Assembly (NCBI GenBank): GCA_036563805.1
Contig: DATCLS010000016.1
Location: forward strand, 62,001 to 126,000
Length of the DNA: 64,000 nt
Direction: 5' to 3'
From: DATCLS01 sp036563805
GTDB lineage: Bacteria; Actinomycetota; Acidimicrobiia; Acidimicrobiales; VFJN01
The notes beneath the pieces were generated by a model. That model had not been told where the DNA came from and did no database searches. It saw only the letters and a program-made list of their open reading frames with translations. The position numbers and the translations under genes are program-made. Position 1 is the first letter of the stretch, and each line of letters starts with the position of its first letter. Below, piece after piece: positions 17,626 through 26,346 of the stretch.

Positions 17626-17711
17626 TGTCGGAGGGGGGACTTGAACCCCCACGCCCAATTAAGGGCACCAGGCCCTCAACCTGGCGCGTCTGCCAATTCC
17701 GCCACTCCGAC
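17626..17711 (-). tRNA. tRNA-Leu (anticodon GAG)
   Basis: An 86-nt class II tRNA read on the minus strand. The acceptor stem pairs GTCGGAG with CTCCGAC and the discriminator base is A. The D-arm region has TGGCAGACGCGCC, the anticodon stem-loop is CCAGG-TTGAGGG-CCTGG with anticodon GAG, the long variable arm is TGCCCTTAATTGGGCG, and the T arm contains GTTCAAGTC. The 3' CCA is not encoded and must be added after transcription. GAG reads CUC and CUU leucine codons, the former very frequent in this GC-rich genome. Confidence 0.97.
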
Positions 17712-17743
17712 GTGGCTCCGGGGTGGCCCCGAAGCGAGCTGTC

Positions 17744-17772
17744 ACTGTAGCGCAGCCGGAGCACCCGCCCAA
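17744..17772 (-). promoter_or_regulatory. Promoter of tRNA-Leu
   Basis: On the minus strand a TTGGGC (17772-17767) and a TACAGT (17749-17744) are separated by exactly 17 bp, a good match to a primary-sigma-factor promoter. The predicted start of transcription is about 25 bases before the tRNA. Confidence 0.65.
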
Positions 17773-17884
17773 TCACGGGTGGTGCCTACCGTGCCCCCCT
17801 CGAGGGCCCGCCACACCGTGGCTGCTGCGACCCACGGGGGCGAGGCCGACGCCCAGGCCCGGCACCGGCCCCCGGCCCGGCCGC

Positions 17885-18481
17885 TCAGCCCGCCGACGAC
17901 TCGGGGTGCTGGCCGCCCTCCTCCCCCAGGTCCTCGACCGTGTCGATGTCGGTCGGCGACCCCGGGCAGGGGACCTCGACGACGATGTCGGGCCGGCGGC
18001 GCATGACCTTGCGGGCGCCCTCGTCGCCCGTGCGGGGCAACAGCGGCCACACGGGCCCGGACAGGCGCACCGGGTTGCCCCGGACGCCGTTGTAGGTGGC
18101 CACGGCGATCGGCGCCGAGGTGCGGGCCACGCGGCGCCAGGCCTCGGCCGGGACGAGCGGCTGGTCGGCGAGGCCGACGACGATCGTGCCGTAGCCGTCG
18201 CGGCGGGCCGCCCGCAGGCCGGCCTGCAGCGACGAGGCGAGCCCGTCCTGCCAGCGGTCGTTCCGCACGATGCGGACCACGCCCACGCCCGGGGGCAGGT
18301 TCACGTCCGTCGCCCCCACGACCACGTACGTGGCGTCGAGCCCGGCGGTGGCCGCGTGCTCGATCGACCACTCGGCCACCGTGCGCCCCAGGAAGGGCGC
18401 CAGGAGCTTGTGGCCCTTCCCCCCCGACTTCGTGAACCGCGACCCCCCACCGGCCGCCAGCACGATCGCTGCTATCGCCAC
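17885..18481 (-). CDS. MobA-like nucleotidyltransferase (molybdenum cofactor cytidylyl/guanylyltransferase family)
   Basis: A GT-A fold protein of about 198 residues. The nucleotide-binding signature is IVLAAGGGSRF, followed by the lysine region KGHKLLAPFLG; VVGLADQPLV carries the metal-binding aspartate. The family transfers CMP or GMP to molybdopterin for insertion into hydroxylases of the xanthine-dehydrogenase/CO-dehydrogenase type. Two XdhC-type genes lie just upstream on the same strand and support that role. I chose the GTG at 18481 because GGGGAG precedes it by seven bases; an in-frame ATG at 18496 has no ribosome site. The real substrate could also be another phospho-compound. Confidence 0.85.
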   Translation of the reverse strand: MAIAAIVLAAGGGSRFTKSGGKGHKLLAPFLGRTVAEWSIEHAATAGLDATYVVVGATDVNLPPGVGVVRIVRNDRWQDGLASSLQAGLRAARRDGYGTIVVGLADQPLVPAEAWRRVARTSAPIAVATYNGVRGNPVRLSGPVWPLLPRTGDEGARKVMRRRPDIVVEVPCPGSPTDIDTVEDLGEEGGQHPESSAG

Positions 18482-18575
18482 CTCGGCACTCCCCATTGAC
18501 CAGGCGCCCGCGCAGTTCGGCCGGCATCGTGGGCCGGCGGCCCGCCCGCCACCAAATCGATCGTCGTGCGCCCCC

Positions 18576-19448
18576 TCACGACGCCGGCGCCGCCTCGGAC
18601 GACCGCCCAGGCGACCCCGCCCCCGAGGGCATCGGCCGGTGGATCGGCCCGGACGTCGCCCGCAGCGGCCGGACGTCCGAGCTCCGCCCCGTCCGGTCGG
18701 CGATGATCTCGGCGCAGATCGAGATGGCGGTCTCCTCCGGGGTGCGGGCGCCGATGTCGAGCCCGATCGGCGCTCGGATGCGCTCGAGCCGCGCCGCCAC
18801 CTCGTCCTCACTCAGCGACCCGGTGGCGGCCAGCGCCTCCTTCAGGCGCACCACCCGGTCGGCGTGCGTGCGCCGGCTGCCCATGGCGCCGATGTACCCG
18901 GCGTCGGTCTCGAGCGCGGAGACGAGGGCCGGCACGTCGAACTTGGCGTCGTGGGTCAGCACGCACACGGCGTCGCGCCGGGTCAGCTCGGGGCCCACCC
19001 GCCCGAGCAGCCGGTCGGGCCACTCGACGACGACCTCGTCGGCCTCGGGGAACCGCTTGCGGGTGGCGAACACCTCGCGGGCATCGCACACGGTCACGTG
19101 GTAGCCGAGCACCTTGGCCACCTTGACCAGCGCCCGCGTGAAGTCGACGGCGCCGAACACGAGCATGCGGGGCGGCGGGGCGAAGCTCTCGATGAACACG
19201 GCCACGGTGGCCTCCCGGGCCTCGCCGTGGGGGCCGTAGTGGCGCACGCCGCTCGTGCCGGCCGCCAGCTCGCCGAGGGCGTCGCGCTCGACGACCCGGT
19301 CGAGGTCGGGGTCGCCCAGCGAGCCCGACAGCGGCGAGCCCGGCCGCACCAGCGCCTTGGACCCGACGCCCGGGCCGTCGATGACCGTCGCCAGCGCCAC
19401 GGGCGCCCCGGACCGCACCGCGGCCGCCAGCTCGTCGTAGAGGCTCAC
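18576..19448 (-). CDS. XdhC/CoxI family protein (C-terminal Rossmann type)
   Basis: A 290-residue protein in which residues from about 95 on form the XdhC Rossmann domain: RMLVFGAVDFTRAL, VTVCDAREVFATRKRFP, VCVLTHDAKFD and YIGAMGSRRTH. XdhC proteins bind molybdenum cofactor, protect it and aid its sulfuration and insertion into molybdenum hydroxylases. The conserved GLDIGARTPEE motif is present. The final 40 residues are variable and rich in Ser/Pro/Gly. It sits between the N-terminal-type XdhC gene (10 bp away) and the MobA-like gene, and the three probably form one operon. Confidence 0.92.
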   Translation of the reverse strand: MSLYDELAAAVRSGAPVALATVIDGPGVGSKALVRPGSPLSGSLGDPDLDRVVERDALGELAAGTSGVRHYGPHGEAREATVAVFIESFAPPPRMLVFGAVDFTRALVKVAKVLGYHVTVCDAREVFATRKRFPEADEVVVEWPDRLLGRVGPELTRRDAVCVLTHDAKFDVPALVSALETDAGYIGAMGSRRTHADRVVRLKEALAATGSLSEDEVAARLERIRAPIGLDIGARTPEETAISICAEIIADRTGRSSDVRPLRATSGPIHRPMPSGAGSPGRSSEAAPAS

Positions 19449-19458
19449 CGGGCGCCGC

Positions 19459-19773
19459 TCACCAGTCGAGCGGCTCGACGAACAGATGGATGGTCCCGCC
19501 GCAGGTCAGCCCGACCGCGAACGCCTCGTCGTCGCTGTAGCCGAACGACACGACCTTGCGCTCGCCCGTCTCGAGCACCTCGAGCGCCTCGGTCACGACC
19601 GCCCCCTCGACGCACCCGCCCGACACCGAGCCGACGACCTCGCCCCGCTCGTTGACCGCCATGGCGGCGCCGGGGCCCCGGGGCCCGGACCCGTCGAGGT
19701 CGACCACGCGGGCGACCGCAACCTTCAGGCCGGCGTCCCGCCAGGCGTCGAGGTCGTCGAGAAGGTCCCTCAT
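19459..19773 (-). CDS. XdhC/CoxI N-terminal-type protein
   Basis: A 104-residue protein corresponding to the XdhC/CoxI N-terminal domain as a stand-alone polypeptide. Cysteines in SGGCVEGAV and LTCGGTIHLFVEP are the family's conserved cofactor or sulfur-handling positions. In many bacteria the N- and C-terminal parts are fused or work as paired subunits; here they are two neighbouring genes. It is probably the first gene of the three-gene maturation operon. The molybdenum hydroxylase itself is not in the window. Confidence 0.9.
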   Translation of the reverse strand: MRDLLDDLDAWRDAGLKVAVARVVDLDGSGPRGPGAAMAVNERGEVVGSVSGGCVEGAVVTEALEVLETGERKVVSFGYSDDEAFAVGLTCGGTIHLFVEPLDW

Positions 19774-19868
19774 CGGCCCCCAGGCTAGGAGCGAACGGCC
19801 CGGATCGGGAGAGTTGCGCCGAAGAGTGCAGAGCCAGAGGCCGTGCCGGAGCTGCGCCGGCCGGCCCC

Positions 19869-20099
19869 TCAGCCCAGCATGAGCGACAGCGCCACGACGG
19901 TGAACGCCCAGACGAGCGCCACCGCGACCGTGAGGCGGTCGAGGTTGCGCTCCATGACCGTCGACCCCATGGCGCTGGCGCCGATGCCGCCGCCGAACAT
20001 GTCGGACAGGCCGCCGCCCTTGCCGCTGTGTAGCAGCACGAGGATGATGAGGATCAGCGACGACGCGACGTTGATGGCAGCGGTGATCGCGGTGAGCAC
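19869..20099 (-). CDS. secG: Preprotein translocase subunit SecG
   Basis: A 76-residue membrane protein with two hydrophobic segments (about residues 8-25 and 53-75) joined by a glycine-rich loop. The loop has the family motif LLHSGKGGGLSDMFGG. SecG joins SecYE and helps SecA-driven protein export. The start is a GTG at 20099. In related genomes secG follows tpiA; here it is about 13 kb away from tpiA on the same strand, with two peptide-transporter operons between them. Confidence 0.93.
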   Translation of the reverse strand: MLTAITAAINVASSLILIILVLLHSGKGGGLSDMFGGGIGASAMGSTVMERNLDRLTVAVALVWAFTVVALSLMLG

Positions 20100-20128
20100 G
20101 GCGGACCAGGCTAGACGACCGCGCCCGC

Positions 20129-21196
20129 CTACACGACCTCGCGCAGCCGGGCGAAGTGGCAGGCCACGGGGTGCTCGATCTCGCTCTTGGGCCGGATCTG
20201 GAGCAGGGGCTCCTCCTCGGCGCACACCGACGTGTCCACGCCGCTCTCTTCCAGCTTGGCTCGGTGCCAGCACCGGGTCCGGAACCGGCAGCCCGACGGC
20301 GGGTCGGCCGGGCTCGGCACGTCGCCGGTGAGGATGATCCGCTCCCGCCGGCGCTCGCGCTCGGGGTCGGGCAGCGGGATGGCCGACAGCAGCGCCTGCG
20401 TGTAGGGGTGCCCGGGGCGGTCGTAGATGGCGTCGCGGGGCCCGGTCTCGACGATCTTGCCGAGGTACATGACCGCCACCCGGTCGGAGATGTGGCGCAC
20501 CACCGACAGGTCGTGGGCGATGAACACGTACGCCAGCCCGAGCTCGTCCTGGAGGTGGCACAGCAGGTTCACGACGCCGGCCTGGATCGACACGTCGAGC
20601 GCCGAGACCGGCTCGTCGAGCACGATCATGTCGGGCTCGAGCGCCAGGGCCCGGGCCACGCCGACCCGCTGGCGCTGGCCCCCCGAGAACTCGTGGGGGA
20701 ACCGGTTGGCGTGCTCGGGCGCCAGGCCGACCGTGCGCAGCAGCTCGCGGACGCGGTCGTCGATCTGGCTCCGGGACCAGCCGAAATGGACCTTCAGCGG
20801 CTCGGCCAGGGCGGCGCCCACGGTCATGCGGGGGTTGAGCGAGGCGTACGGGTCCTGGAAGACGATCTGGAAGCGGCGCCGCATCCGGGCCAGCTCCTTG
20901 CCCCGCAGCCGGCCGATGTCCTGGCCGTCGAACACGACGGACCCGGCCGTCGGGGTGATCAGGTTGAGCAGCAGGCGCCCGGTGGTCGACTTGCCGCAGC
21001 CCGACTCGCCCACCAGGCCGAGCGTCTCGCCGCGGTTCACCGTGATGTCGACGCCGGCCACGGCGGACACGTAGCCGACGGGCCGCTGGAGGATGCCGCC
21101 CCGGATCGGGAAGTCCTTGACCAGGCCCTTCGCCTCGAGGAGCGGGGTGTCGGTCTTGGTCGTCGCCGCGGTGTCGACGGCGGTCTCGGTCGTCAC
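20129..21196 (-). CDS. Dipeptide/oligopeptide ABC transporter ATP-binding protein (DppF/OppF)
   Basis: A 355-residue ATPase of the peptide/nickel importer family. Walker A is GESGCGKST, the Q loop is in VFQDPYASLNP, the signature is FSGGQRQRV, Walker B is MIVLDEP and the switch histidine is in FIAHDLSVV. The C-terminal oligopeptide-ABC extension contains cysteines (CRFRTRCWHR, CAEEEP, CHF) typical of this group, which in several relatives bind an iron-sulfur cluster. The GTG start overlaps the stop of the DppD gene (GTGA). It is the last transporter gene before secG, 29 bp away. Confidence 0.95.
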   Translation of the reverse strand: MTTETAVDTAATTKTDTPLLEAKGLVKDFPIRGGILQRPVGYVSAVAGVDITVNRGETLGLVGESGCGKSTTGRLLLNLITPTAGSVVFDGQDIGRLRGKELARMRRRFQIVFQDPYASLNPRMTVGAALAEPLKVHFGWSRSQIDDRVRELLRTVGLAPEHANRFPHEFSGGQRQRVGVARALALEPDMIVLDEPVSALDVSIQAGVVNLLCHLQDELGLAYVFIAHDLSVVRHISDRVAVMYLGKIVETGPRDAIYDRPGHPYTQALLSAIPLPDPERERRRERIILTGDVPSPADPPSGCRFRTRCWHRAKLEESGVDTSVCAEEEPLLQIRPKSEIEHPVACHFARLREVV

Positions 21197-22632
21197 GACG
21201 TCGCTCCCCCGTTTCCGCCCGCCGTCCCGTCCGCGTCCCCGTCGCCGGCGCTCCCGTCCGCGCCCCCGCCGTCACCACCGTCGGCGCCGCTCCCGTCGGC
21301 GTTCCGGTCGGCATCGGCGGGCCCCTCCGCCACGGCCGGCGCCTCGGCATCGGCCGGCGCCGCCTCCGCCGGCGCATCGGCGGGCGCCTCGGCCACGGCC
21401 ACATCCGCCACCGCCACGTCGGCGGCCCGGCCGGGCGCGGCCGCCGCCGTCTCGCCGGCGGGCGGGGCGTCGTCGCCGACCGCCAGCTCGCCCACGGCCT
21501 CCTGCTCGGCCGCCACGGCGCCGAGCAGCTCCTGCTCCGACGCCACGTCGACCACCCGGTCGCGCAAATCGTCGACGCCCACGCCGGCCAGCTCCTCGGC
21601 ATAGTGGCAGGCGGACAGGTGGGCATCGCCGGCCACCAGCCGCAGGGCCGGCACCTCGCTGTCGCACAGGCCCGGCACCCGGCCGAACCGGCACCGGGGA
21701 TGGAACGCGCACCCCGGCGGCACACGGATGAGCGACGGCGGCGAGCCGACGATCGGCAGCAGGGGCTCGTCACCGGAGTCGTCGAGCCGGGGCAGGCTGG
21801 CCAGCAGGCCCAACGTGTAGGGGTGGCGGGTCTCGTAGAAGATCTCGTCGGTCGTGCCGGCCTCGACCTGGCGGCCGGCGTACATGACCATCACGCGGTT
21901 GGCCAGGCCCGCCACGACGCCGAGGTCGTGGGTGATCAGCACGATCGCCGAGTTGATCTCGTCCTTGATGTCGAGCAGCACCTCGAGCACCTGGGCCTGG
22001 ACGGTGACGTCGAGGGCGGTCGTGGGCTCGTCGGCGATGAGCAGGTCGGGCTTGCAGGTGATCGCCATGGCGATCATCGCCCGCTGGCGCATGCCCCCGG
22101 AGAACTCGTGGGGGTACATCTTGGCCCGCTTGGCCGGCTCGGGGATGCCGACCAGATCGAGCATCTCGACGGCCCGCTTGTGCGCCTCGGACTTGCTGAG
22201 GCCCTCGTGGATGCGGGCCATCTCGCCGATCTGGCGCCCGACCGTGTGCACGGGGTTCAGGGCCGTCAGCGGGTCCTGGAAGATCATCGCGATCTCGTTG
22301 CCCCGGATCCGGCGCCGCTGGTCCTCGGGCATCGTGAGCAGGTCGGTGCCCTTCCAGAGGATCTCGCCGCTCTCGATCCGCACGGTGGGCTGGAGCCCGA
22401 GGACGGTCATCGCGGTCACCGACTTGCCCGAGCCCGACTCGCCGACGATGGCGAACACCTCGCCGCGCCGGACGTCGAACGAGACGCCGTCGACCGCCTT
22501 GACCACGCCGTCGTCGGTGTCGAAGTAGGCCCGCAGGTCGCGCACCGACAGCAGCGTGTCGTCGGCCACCGCCGCGGCCGTGGCCGAACCGGCGGCCGGG
22601 CTCGACGCGGGGGCGGGAACGGGATCGGCCAT
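21193..22632 (-). CDS. Dipeptide/oligopeptide ABC transporter ATP-binding protein (DppD/OppD) with long acidic tail
   Basis: A 479-residue ATPase, about 140 residues longer than usual. Walker A is GESGSGKSV, the signature FSGGMRQRA, Walker B LLIADEPTTALD, and the switch LITHDLGVV. The normal C-terminal peptide-ABC domain, with cysteines in GCAFHPRC and GLCDSE, ends near residue 340. After that comes a low-complexity tail of Ala, Asp, Glu and, at the end, Gly, with repeats such as VAVADVAVAEA. The ATG at 22632 was chosen; a GTG at 22641 that overlaps the permease stop (GTGA) is an alternative. The tail may be disordered and its function is unknown. Confidence 0.92.
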   Translation of the reverse strand: MADPVPAPASSPAAGSATAAAVADDTLLSVRDLRAYFDTDDGVVKAVDGVSFDVRRGEVFAIVGESGSGKSVTAMTVLGLQPTVRIESGEILWKGTDLLTMPEDQRRRIRGNEIAMIFQDPLTALNPVHTVGRQIGEMARIHEGLSKSEAHKRAVEMLDLVGIPEPAKRAKMYPHEFSGGMRQRAMIAMAITCKPDLLIADEPTTALDVTVQAQVLEVLLDIKDEINSAIVLITHDLGVVAGLANRVMVMYAGRQVEAGTTDEIFYETRHPYTLGLLASLPRLDDSGDEPLLPIVGSPPSLIRVPPGCAFHPRCRFGRVPGLCDSEVPALRLVAGDAHLSACHYAEELAGVGVDDLRDRVVDVASEQELLGAVAAEQEAVGELAVGDDAPPAGETAAAAPGRAADVAVADVAVAEAPADAPAEAAPADAEAPAVAEGPADADRNADGSGADGGDGGGADGSAGDGDADGTAGGNGGATS

Positions 22633-22637
22633 GGCGC

Positions 22638-23564
22638 TCACTTCAGCTTGGGGTCGAGGGCGTCGCGGAGCCCGTCGCCGACGAACAGGGCGGCGATGAC
22701 CATGATGGCCAGGGCCGTGCCCGGGACGAACAGCATGTGGGGGTAGGTGGCGAGGGACCGGCGGCCCTCGGCCACCATCAGCCCCCAGGCCGGCGTCGGC
22801 CGCTGGACGCCGACGCCGAGGAACGACAGCGCGGCCTCGGTGATGACGGCCGATCCGATGAACAGGGTCGTGTAGACGATCACCGGCTGGATGGCGTTGG
22901 GGAGGATGTGGCGGACGATGATGCGGGCGTTGCTGAACCCCAGCGCCCGGGCCGCCTCGACGTACTCGCTCTCCTTCACCTGCAGGATCGTCCCCCGCAG
23001 GATGCGGGCGATCGGCATCCACCCCAGGAAGCCGAGCACCAGCATGACCGTGCCCTCGCCCGGGCCGATGACGACGATGATGGCGAGAGCGATCAGCAGG
23101 TAGGGCAGCGCCAACAGGATGTCGGTGAAGCGCATGACGAACGTGTCGATGGCCCGGCCGTAGAAGCCCGCCAGCGCGCCGAAGAACGTGCCCACCGTGC
23201 CGGCGATGAGGCCGGCGATGATGCCGATCCGGAACGAGACCCGGGCGCCGAACACGACGTCGGTGTAGAGGTCGCGGCCCAGCCGGTCGGTGCCGAGGAT
23301 GTGGCCCTTGCTGAAGGGCCGCAGGTTGCCGGCGTTGGTGTCGACCTTGCCGGGCGGGTAGCCGGTGATGAGCTCGGCGAAGATGGCCGCCAGGGCGATG
23401 ATCACGAGGATCACCAGGCCGATCATGGCCAGGCGGTTGCGTCGAAAGCGCCGCCAGATGTCGGCCGCCTGGGTGGTGCGGGCGACGATCTCGTCGCCCT
23501 CGGTGCCCGGCGCCAGCGCCGGCTCGCTGGGCGACAGAGTGGGATCGGGGGTCTGGACTGCCAT
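22638..23564 (-). CDS. Dipeptide/oligopeptide ABC transporter permease (DppC/OppC)
   Basis: A 308-residue inner-membrane permease with six predicted membrane segments. The N-terminal OppC_N region includes WRRFRRNRLAMIGL, and the coupling-helix EAA motif is EAARALGFSNARIIVRHILPN. HILGTDRLGRDLYTDVVFGAR is typical of the C subunit. The ATG overlaps the stop of the DppB gene by one base (TAATG). It forms the translocation pore together with DppB. Confidence 0.95.
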   Translation of the reverse strand: MAVQTPDPTLSPSEPALAPGTEGDEIVARTTQAADIWRRFRRNRLAMIGLVILVIIALAAIFAELITGYPPGKVDTNAGNLRPFSKGHILGTDRLGRDLYTDVVFGARVSFRIGIIAGLIAGTVGTFFGALAGFYGRAIDTFVMRFTDILLALPYLLIALAIIVVIGPGEGTVMLVLGFLGWMPIARILRGTILQVKESEYVEAARALGFSNARIIVRHILPNAIQPVIVYTTLFIGSAVITEAALSFLGVGVQRPTPAWGLMVAEGRRSLATYPHMLFVPGTALAIMVIAALFVGDGLRDALDPKLK

Positions 23565-24568
23565 TACTTCGCCTCCCTGCCGACGCGCACCCGGGGATCG
23601 AAGTAGCCGTAGCTCAAATCGACGATGAGGTTGATGACGACGTAGGCGATGACGAGCACCATCGTCAGGCCCAGCACCACGGGCGCGTCCCGCCGCCCGA
23701 TCGAGTCCGCGATGCGAGAGCCCATGCCGTTCCAGCTGAACACGGTCTCGGTGAGGATGGCGGCGCCGATCATGTTGGCCAGGTCGAGGCCGATGAGGGT
23801 CACGACCGGGATCAGCGCGTTGCGCAGGCCGTGGCGGAACACGACCTGGCGGTCGGTGAGGCCCTTGGCCACCGCGGTCCGCATGTAGTCGGCCCGGCTC
23901 ACCTCGATCATGGTCGTGCGCATCATGCGGGTGACGAGCGCGGTGGTGACCGAGGCCAGGGCGATCGCCGGCAGCACGAGGAAGCGCCAGCCGTCGCCGG
24001 TGGGGAACACGAACAGGAACCAGTCGTCGGGCGTCCCCTGCACCCGGAGGCGCGACCAGTCGGGCCAGTCGTGCTGGTTGGGGAACACGCCGAACGCCTG
24101 TTGCAGCAGGAACCCGAACACGAACACCGGGAGCGCGCTGAACAGCGCGGTGACCACGGTGGTGAACGAGTCGATCAACGAGTACCGCTTGACGGCGGAC
24201 ACGACCCCGGCCGTGATGCCGATGACGGTCTCGATGATGATCGCCCAGAAGGCGAGGCGCAGGCTGTTGGGCAGCGTCTCGCCGAGGATGTCGCTCACCG
24301 GCCGCCGGGTGGCGTACGACTCGCCGAGGTCGCCGGTGAGCACCCGGCCCCAGTAGTGGCCGTACTGGACGATGAACGGCTCGTCGAGGTCGAACCGCTC
24401 CTCGACCGCCCGCAGCGTCGCCTCGGGGACGCTCCGGCCGGAGGCCCCGCCCGCCAGCAGCTCGGCCGGGTCGCCGGGGACGACGAAGAACAGGATGAAC
24501 AGCAGCGTCAGCGCCCCCCACACCACGGGGACCGCGAGGAGCAGCCGTCGGATGATGAAACTGGCCAT
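23564..24568 (-). CDS. Dipeptide/oligopeptide ABC transporter permease (DppB/OppB)
   Basis: A 334-residue permease opening with MASFIIRRLLLAVPVVWG, the usual DppB start. VVPGDPAELLAGG and the large extracytoplasmic loop before the third membrane segment are characteristic. The EAA motif is RTAVAKGLTDRQVVFRHGLRN. It follows the binding-protein gene by 110 bp that contain a strong hairpin, so its expression is probably lower than that of the binding protein. Confidence 0.95.
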   Translation of the reverse strand: MASFIIRRLLLAVPVVWGALTLLFILFFVVPGDPAELLAGGASGRSVPEATLRAVEERFDLDEPFIVQYGHYWGRVLTGDLGESYATRRPVSDILGETLPNSLRLAFWAIIIETVIGITAGVVSAVKRYSLIDSFTTVVTALFSALPVFVFGFLLQQAFGVFPNQHDWPDWSRLRVQGTPDDWFLFVFPTGDGWRFLVLPAIALASVTTALVTRMMRTTMIEVSRADYMRTAVAKGLTDRQVVFRHGLRNALIPVVTLIGLDLANMIGAAILTETVFSWNGMGSRIADSIGRRDAPVVLGLTMVLVIAYVVINLIVDLSYGYFDPRVRVGREAK

Positions 24569-24624
24569 GCGGCGGAGGCCTCGGTGCTTCTGAGATCAGG
24601 CGGGATGGCAACGGCCGGCCCGGG

Positions 24625-24650
24625 GCCCGGGGCGCTCCCGCGCCCCGGGC
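24625..24650 (-). terminator. Intercistronic hairpin between binding-protein gene and dppB
   Basis: GCCCGGGGCGC and GCGCCCCGGGC form an 11-bp perfect stem with a 4-nt loop (TCCC). There is no T run. It lies in the 110-bp gap between the binding-protein gene and the first permease gene. Such structures commonly act as partial terminators or 3' mRNA protectors, raising binding protein over permease. Confidence 0.6.
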
Positions 24651-24678
24651 CGGCTCCGTCACGTCGTGTCCGTGTGCG

Positions 24679-26346
24679 TCACTCCGAGAGCGTCACCTGC
24701 TCGTAGAGGATGAACTGGATGGGCGTCATGACGACGTTGTCGACGTCCTCGGTGTAGACGACCTGACCCGTGTACCAGTTGATCGGGACGGCCGCCACCT
24801 GCTCGAGGGCCAGCCGCTCGGCCTCGCGGTAGAGCTCGAGCCGCTCCTCCTCGTCCTCGGTGGCGCGGGCCGTGTCGATCAGCTCGTCGACCTCGGGGTC
24901 GTTGAGCCGGGCGATGTTGTCGCCGTCGATCGACGCGCTGTGGAACTCGGCGAAGATCGGGCTGTCGTAGACGGGATAGTCCCAGATCCAGCCCAGACGG
25001 CAGAGCTCGCAGTCGCCCTGGCGCATCTCGGTGAAGTAGTTGGTCGGGTCGCGGGGGTCGAGCTCGGCCTCGAGCCCGATGTCCTGCAGGTTCTGCTGGA
25101 CGATGGCGACCACATCCTCGTGACCCGAGTCGGTGTTGAAGTTGATGCGGATCGGGTGATCGAGCTCGCCACCCTCGTCCTGCCACTCCTGCACCAGCTG
25201 CTCGGCCTGCTCGGGGTCATATTCGCAGACCTCGCAGAGGCCGTCCTCGTAGCCGGGCACCTCGGGCGGCGTGATGCCGGTGGCGTTGCGCCGAGCCCCG
25301 TCGTACACCTGCTCGTTGATGGCGTCGCGGTCGATGGCCAGCGAGATCGCCTGGCGGAGCTTGAGGTTCTCGTCACCGCCCAGCTGCGACTCCATGTTCA
25401 CGCCGAAGAAGTAGGCGGCCATGTTGGGCGGGGTGGCGTTCGGGTAGTTGTCGATCGCCTCCTGGAAGCGGCCGGGCGGGATCAGCGCCGTGTGGCCGTT
25501 TCCGGCCTCGAAGTCGCTGTAGGCGGAGTCGACGTCGGACGAGATGATGAAGTCGATCCCGTCGAGCCGGGCCTGGGTGCCCTCGCCGTAGATGCCGCCG
25601 TTCCAGTTCTCGTTGCGCACGAGGCTGATCCGCTCCTCGTGCTGCCACGGCTCCTCCATCTTGAAGGGGCCGTTGCCGATCATGATCCCCTGCTCCCAAT
25701 CGGTCTGGTCGTCGAGCTCGTCGGCGGCCTCGGGGATCGGCGAGAAGACCGGGTGGCTGACGATGGCCGGCCAGTCGTAGAGCGGCGCGGTCAGCTCCAT
25801 CGTGAGCGTCAGGTTCTCGTCGTCGGCGGTGACGCCGGAGATCTCGTCGGCCTCACCGTCGAGGTACTCCTGCGCGCCCTCGATCGGCAGGAGGTGGTAG
25901 CTGATCTCGGACGCCATGTCCGGCGACAGCGCCCGTTCGAAGCCGCGGACGAACGAGCTGGGCAGCACCGGCGTGCCGTCGGAGAACTCCTGGCCCTCCC
26001 TGATGGTGAAGGTCCAGGTCTGGCCGTCGTCGGTCTCCCAGGACTCGGCGACCTGCGGCATCAGCTCGGGGACGTCGCCGCTGTAGTCGAACTCGGTGAG
26101 GCCGTCGTACAGCAGCACCGGGATCTGGGCACCCTGGAACGTCGACGCCAGCGCGGGGTCGATGTGGTCGACCTCGCCCTGGGCGAAGTTCTGGAGGTCA
26201 ATGAGCGTGCCTCCGGTAGGGCCTTCCGGTTGCTCGGCGGTCTCGTCCCCGGCCCCATCGTCGTCGTCGCCACCGCAGGCGGCGGCGACGAGCGCGAGCC
26301 CGAAGATGAGGGCAAGGAGCTTGAGGCCCTTGCGCTGTCGTCTCAC
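24679..26346 (-). CDS. Peptide ABC transporter substrate-binding lipoprotein (SBP_bac_5 family, normal order)
   Basis: A 555-residue lipoprotein. The signal peptide ends in a lipobox-like VAAACGG, so the mature protein is anchored to the outer face of the membrane. Domain order is the usual one: an early LLYDGLTEFD, then WTFTIREGQEFSDGTPV, then IGNGPFKM in the middle, LRQAISLAIDRDAINE, and a C-terminal domain with GWIWDYPVYDSPIF. It would capture peptides and deliver them to DppB/DppC. The GTG start has a near-perfect ribosome site (GAGGAGG) five bases upstream. It heads the minus-strand transporter operon. Confidence 0.93.
   Translation of the reverse strand: MRRQRKGLKLLALIFGLALVAAACGGDDDDGAGDETAEQPEGPTGGTLIDLQNFAQGEVDHIDPALASTFQGAQIPVLLYDGLTEFDYSGDVPELMPQVAESWETDDGQTWTFTIREGQEFSDGTPVLPSSFVRGFERALSPDMASEISYHLLPIEGAQEYLDGEADEISGVTADDENLTLTMELTAPLYDWPAIVSHPVFSPIPEAADELDDQTDWEQGIMIGNGPFKMEEPWQHEERISLVRNENWNGGIYGEGTQARLDGIDFIISSDVDSAYSDFEAGNGHTALIPPGRFQEAIDNYPNATPPNMAAYFFGVNMESQLGGDENLKLRQAISLAIDRDAINEQVYDGARRNATGITPPEVPGYEDGLCEVCEYDPEQAEQLVQEWQDEGGELDHPIRINFNTDSGHEDVVAIVQQNLQDIGLEAELDPRDPTNYFTEMRQGDCELCRLGWIWDYPVYDSPIFAEFHSASIDGDNIARLNDPEVDELIDTARATEDEEERLELYREAERLALEQVAAVPINWYTGQVVYTEDVDNVVMTPIQFILYEQVTLSE

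Noticed and set aside
13822..17658. 1278-codon open frame covering the debranching enzyme and beyond
   Set aside because: Upstream of about 15969 the translation is antisense to the family-4 glycosyltransferase and has no start signal or family motif.
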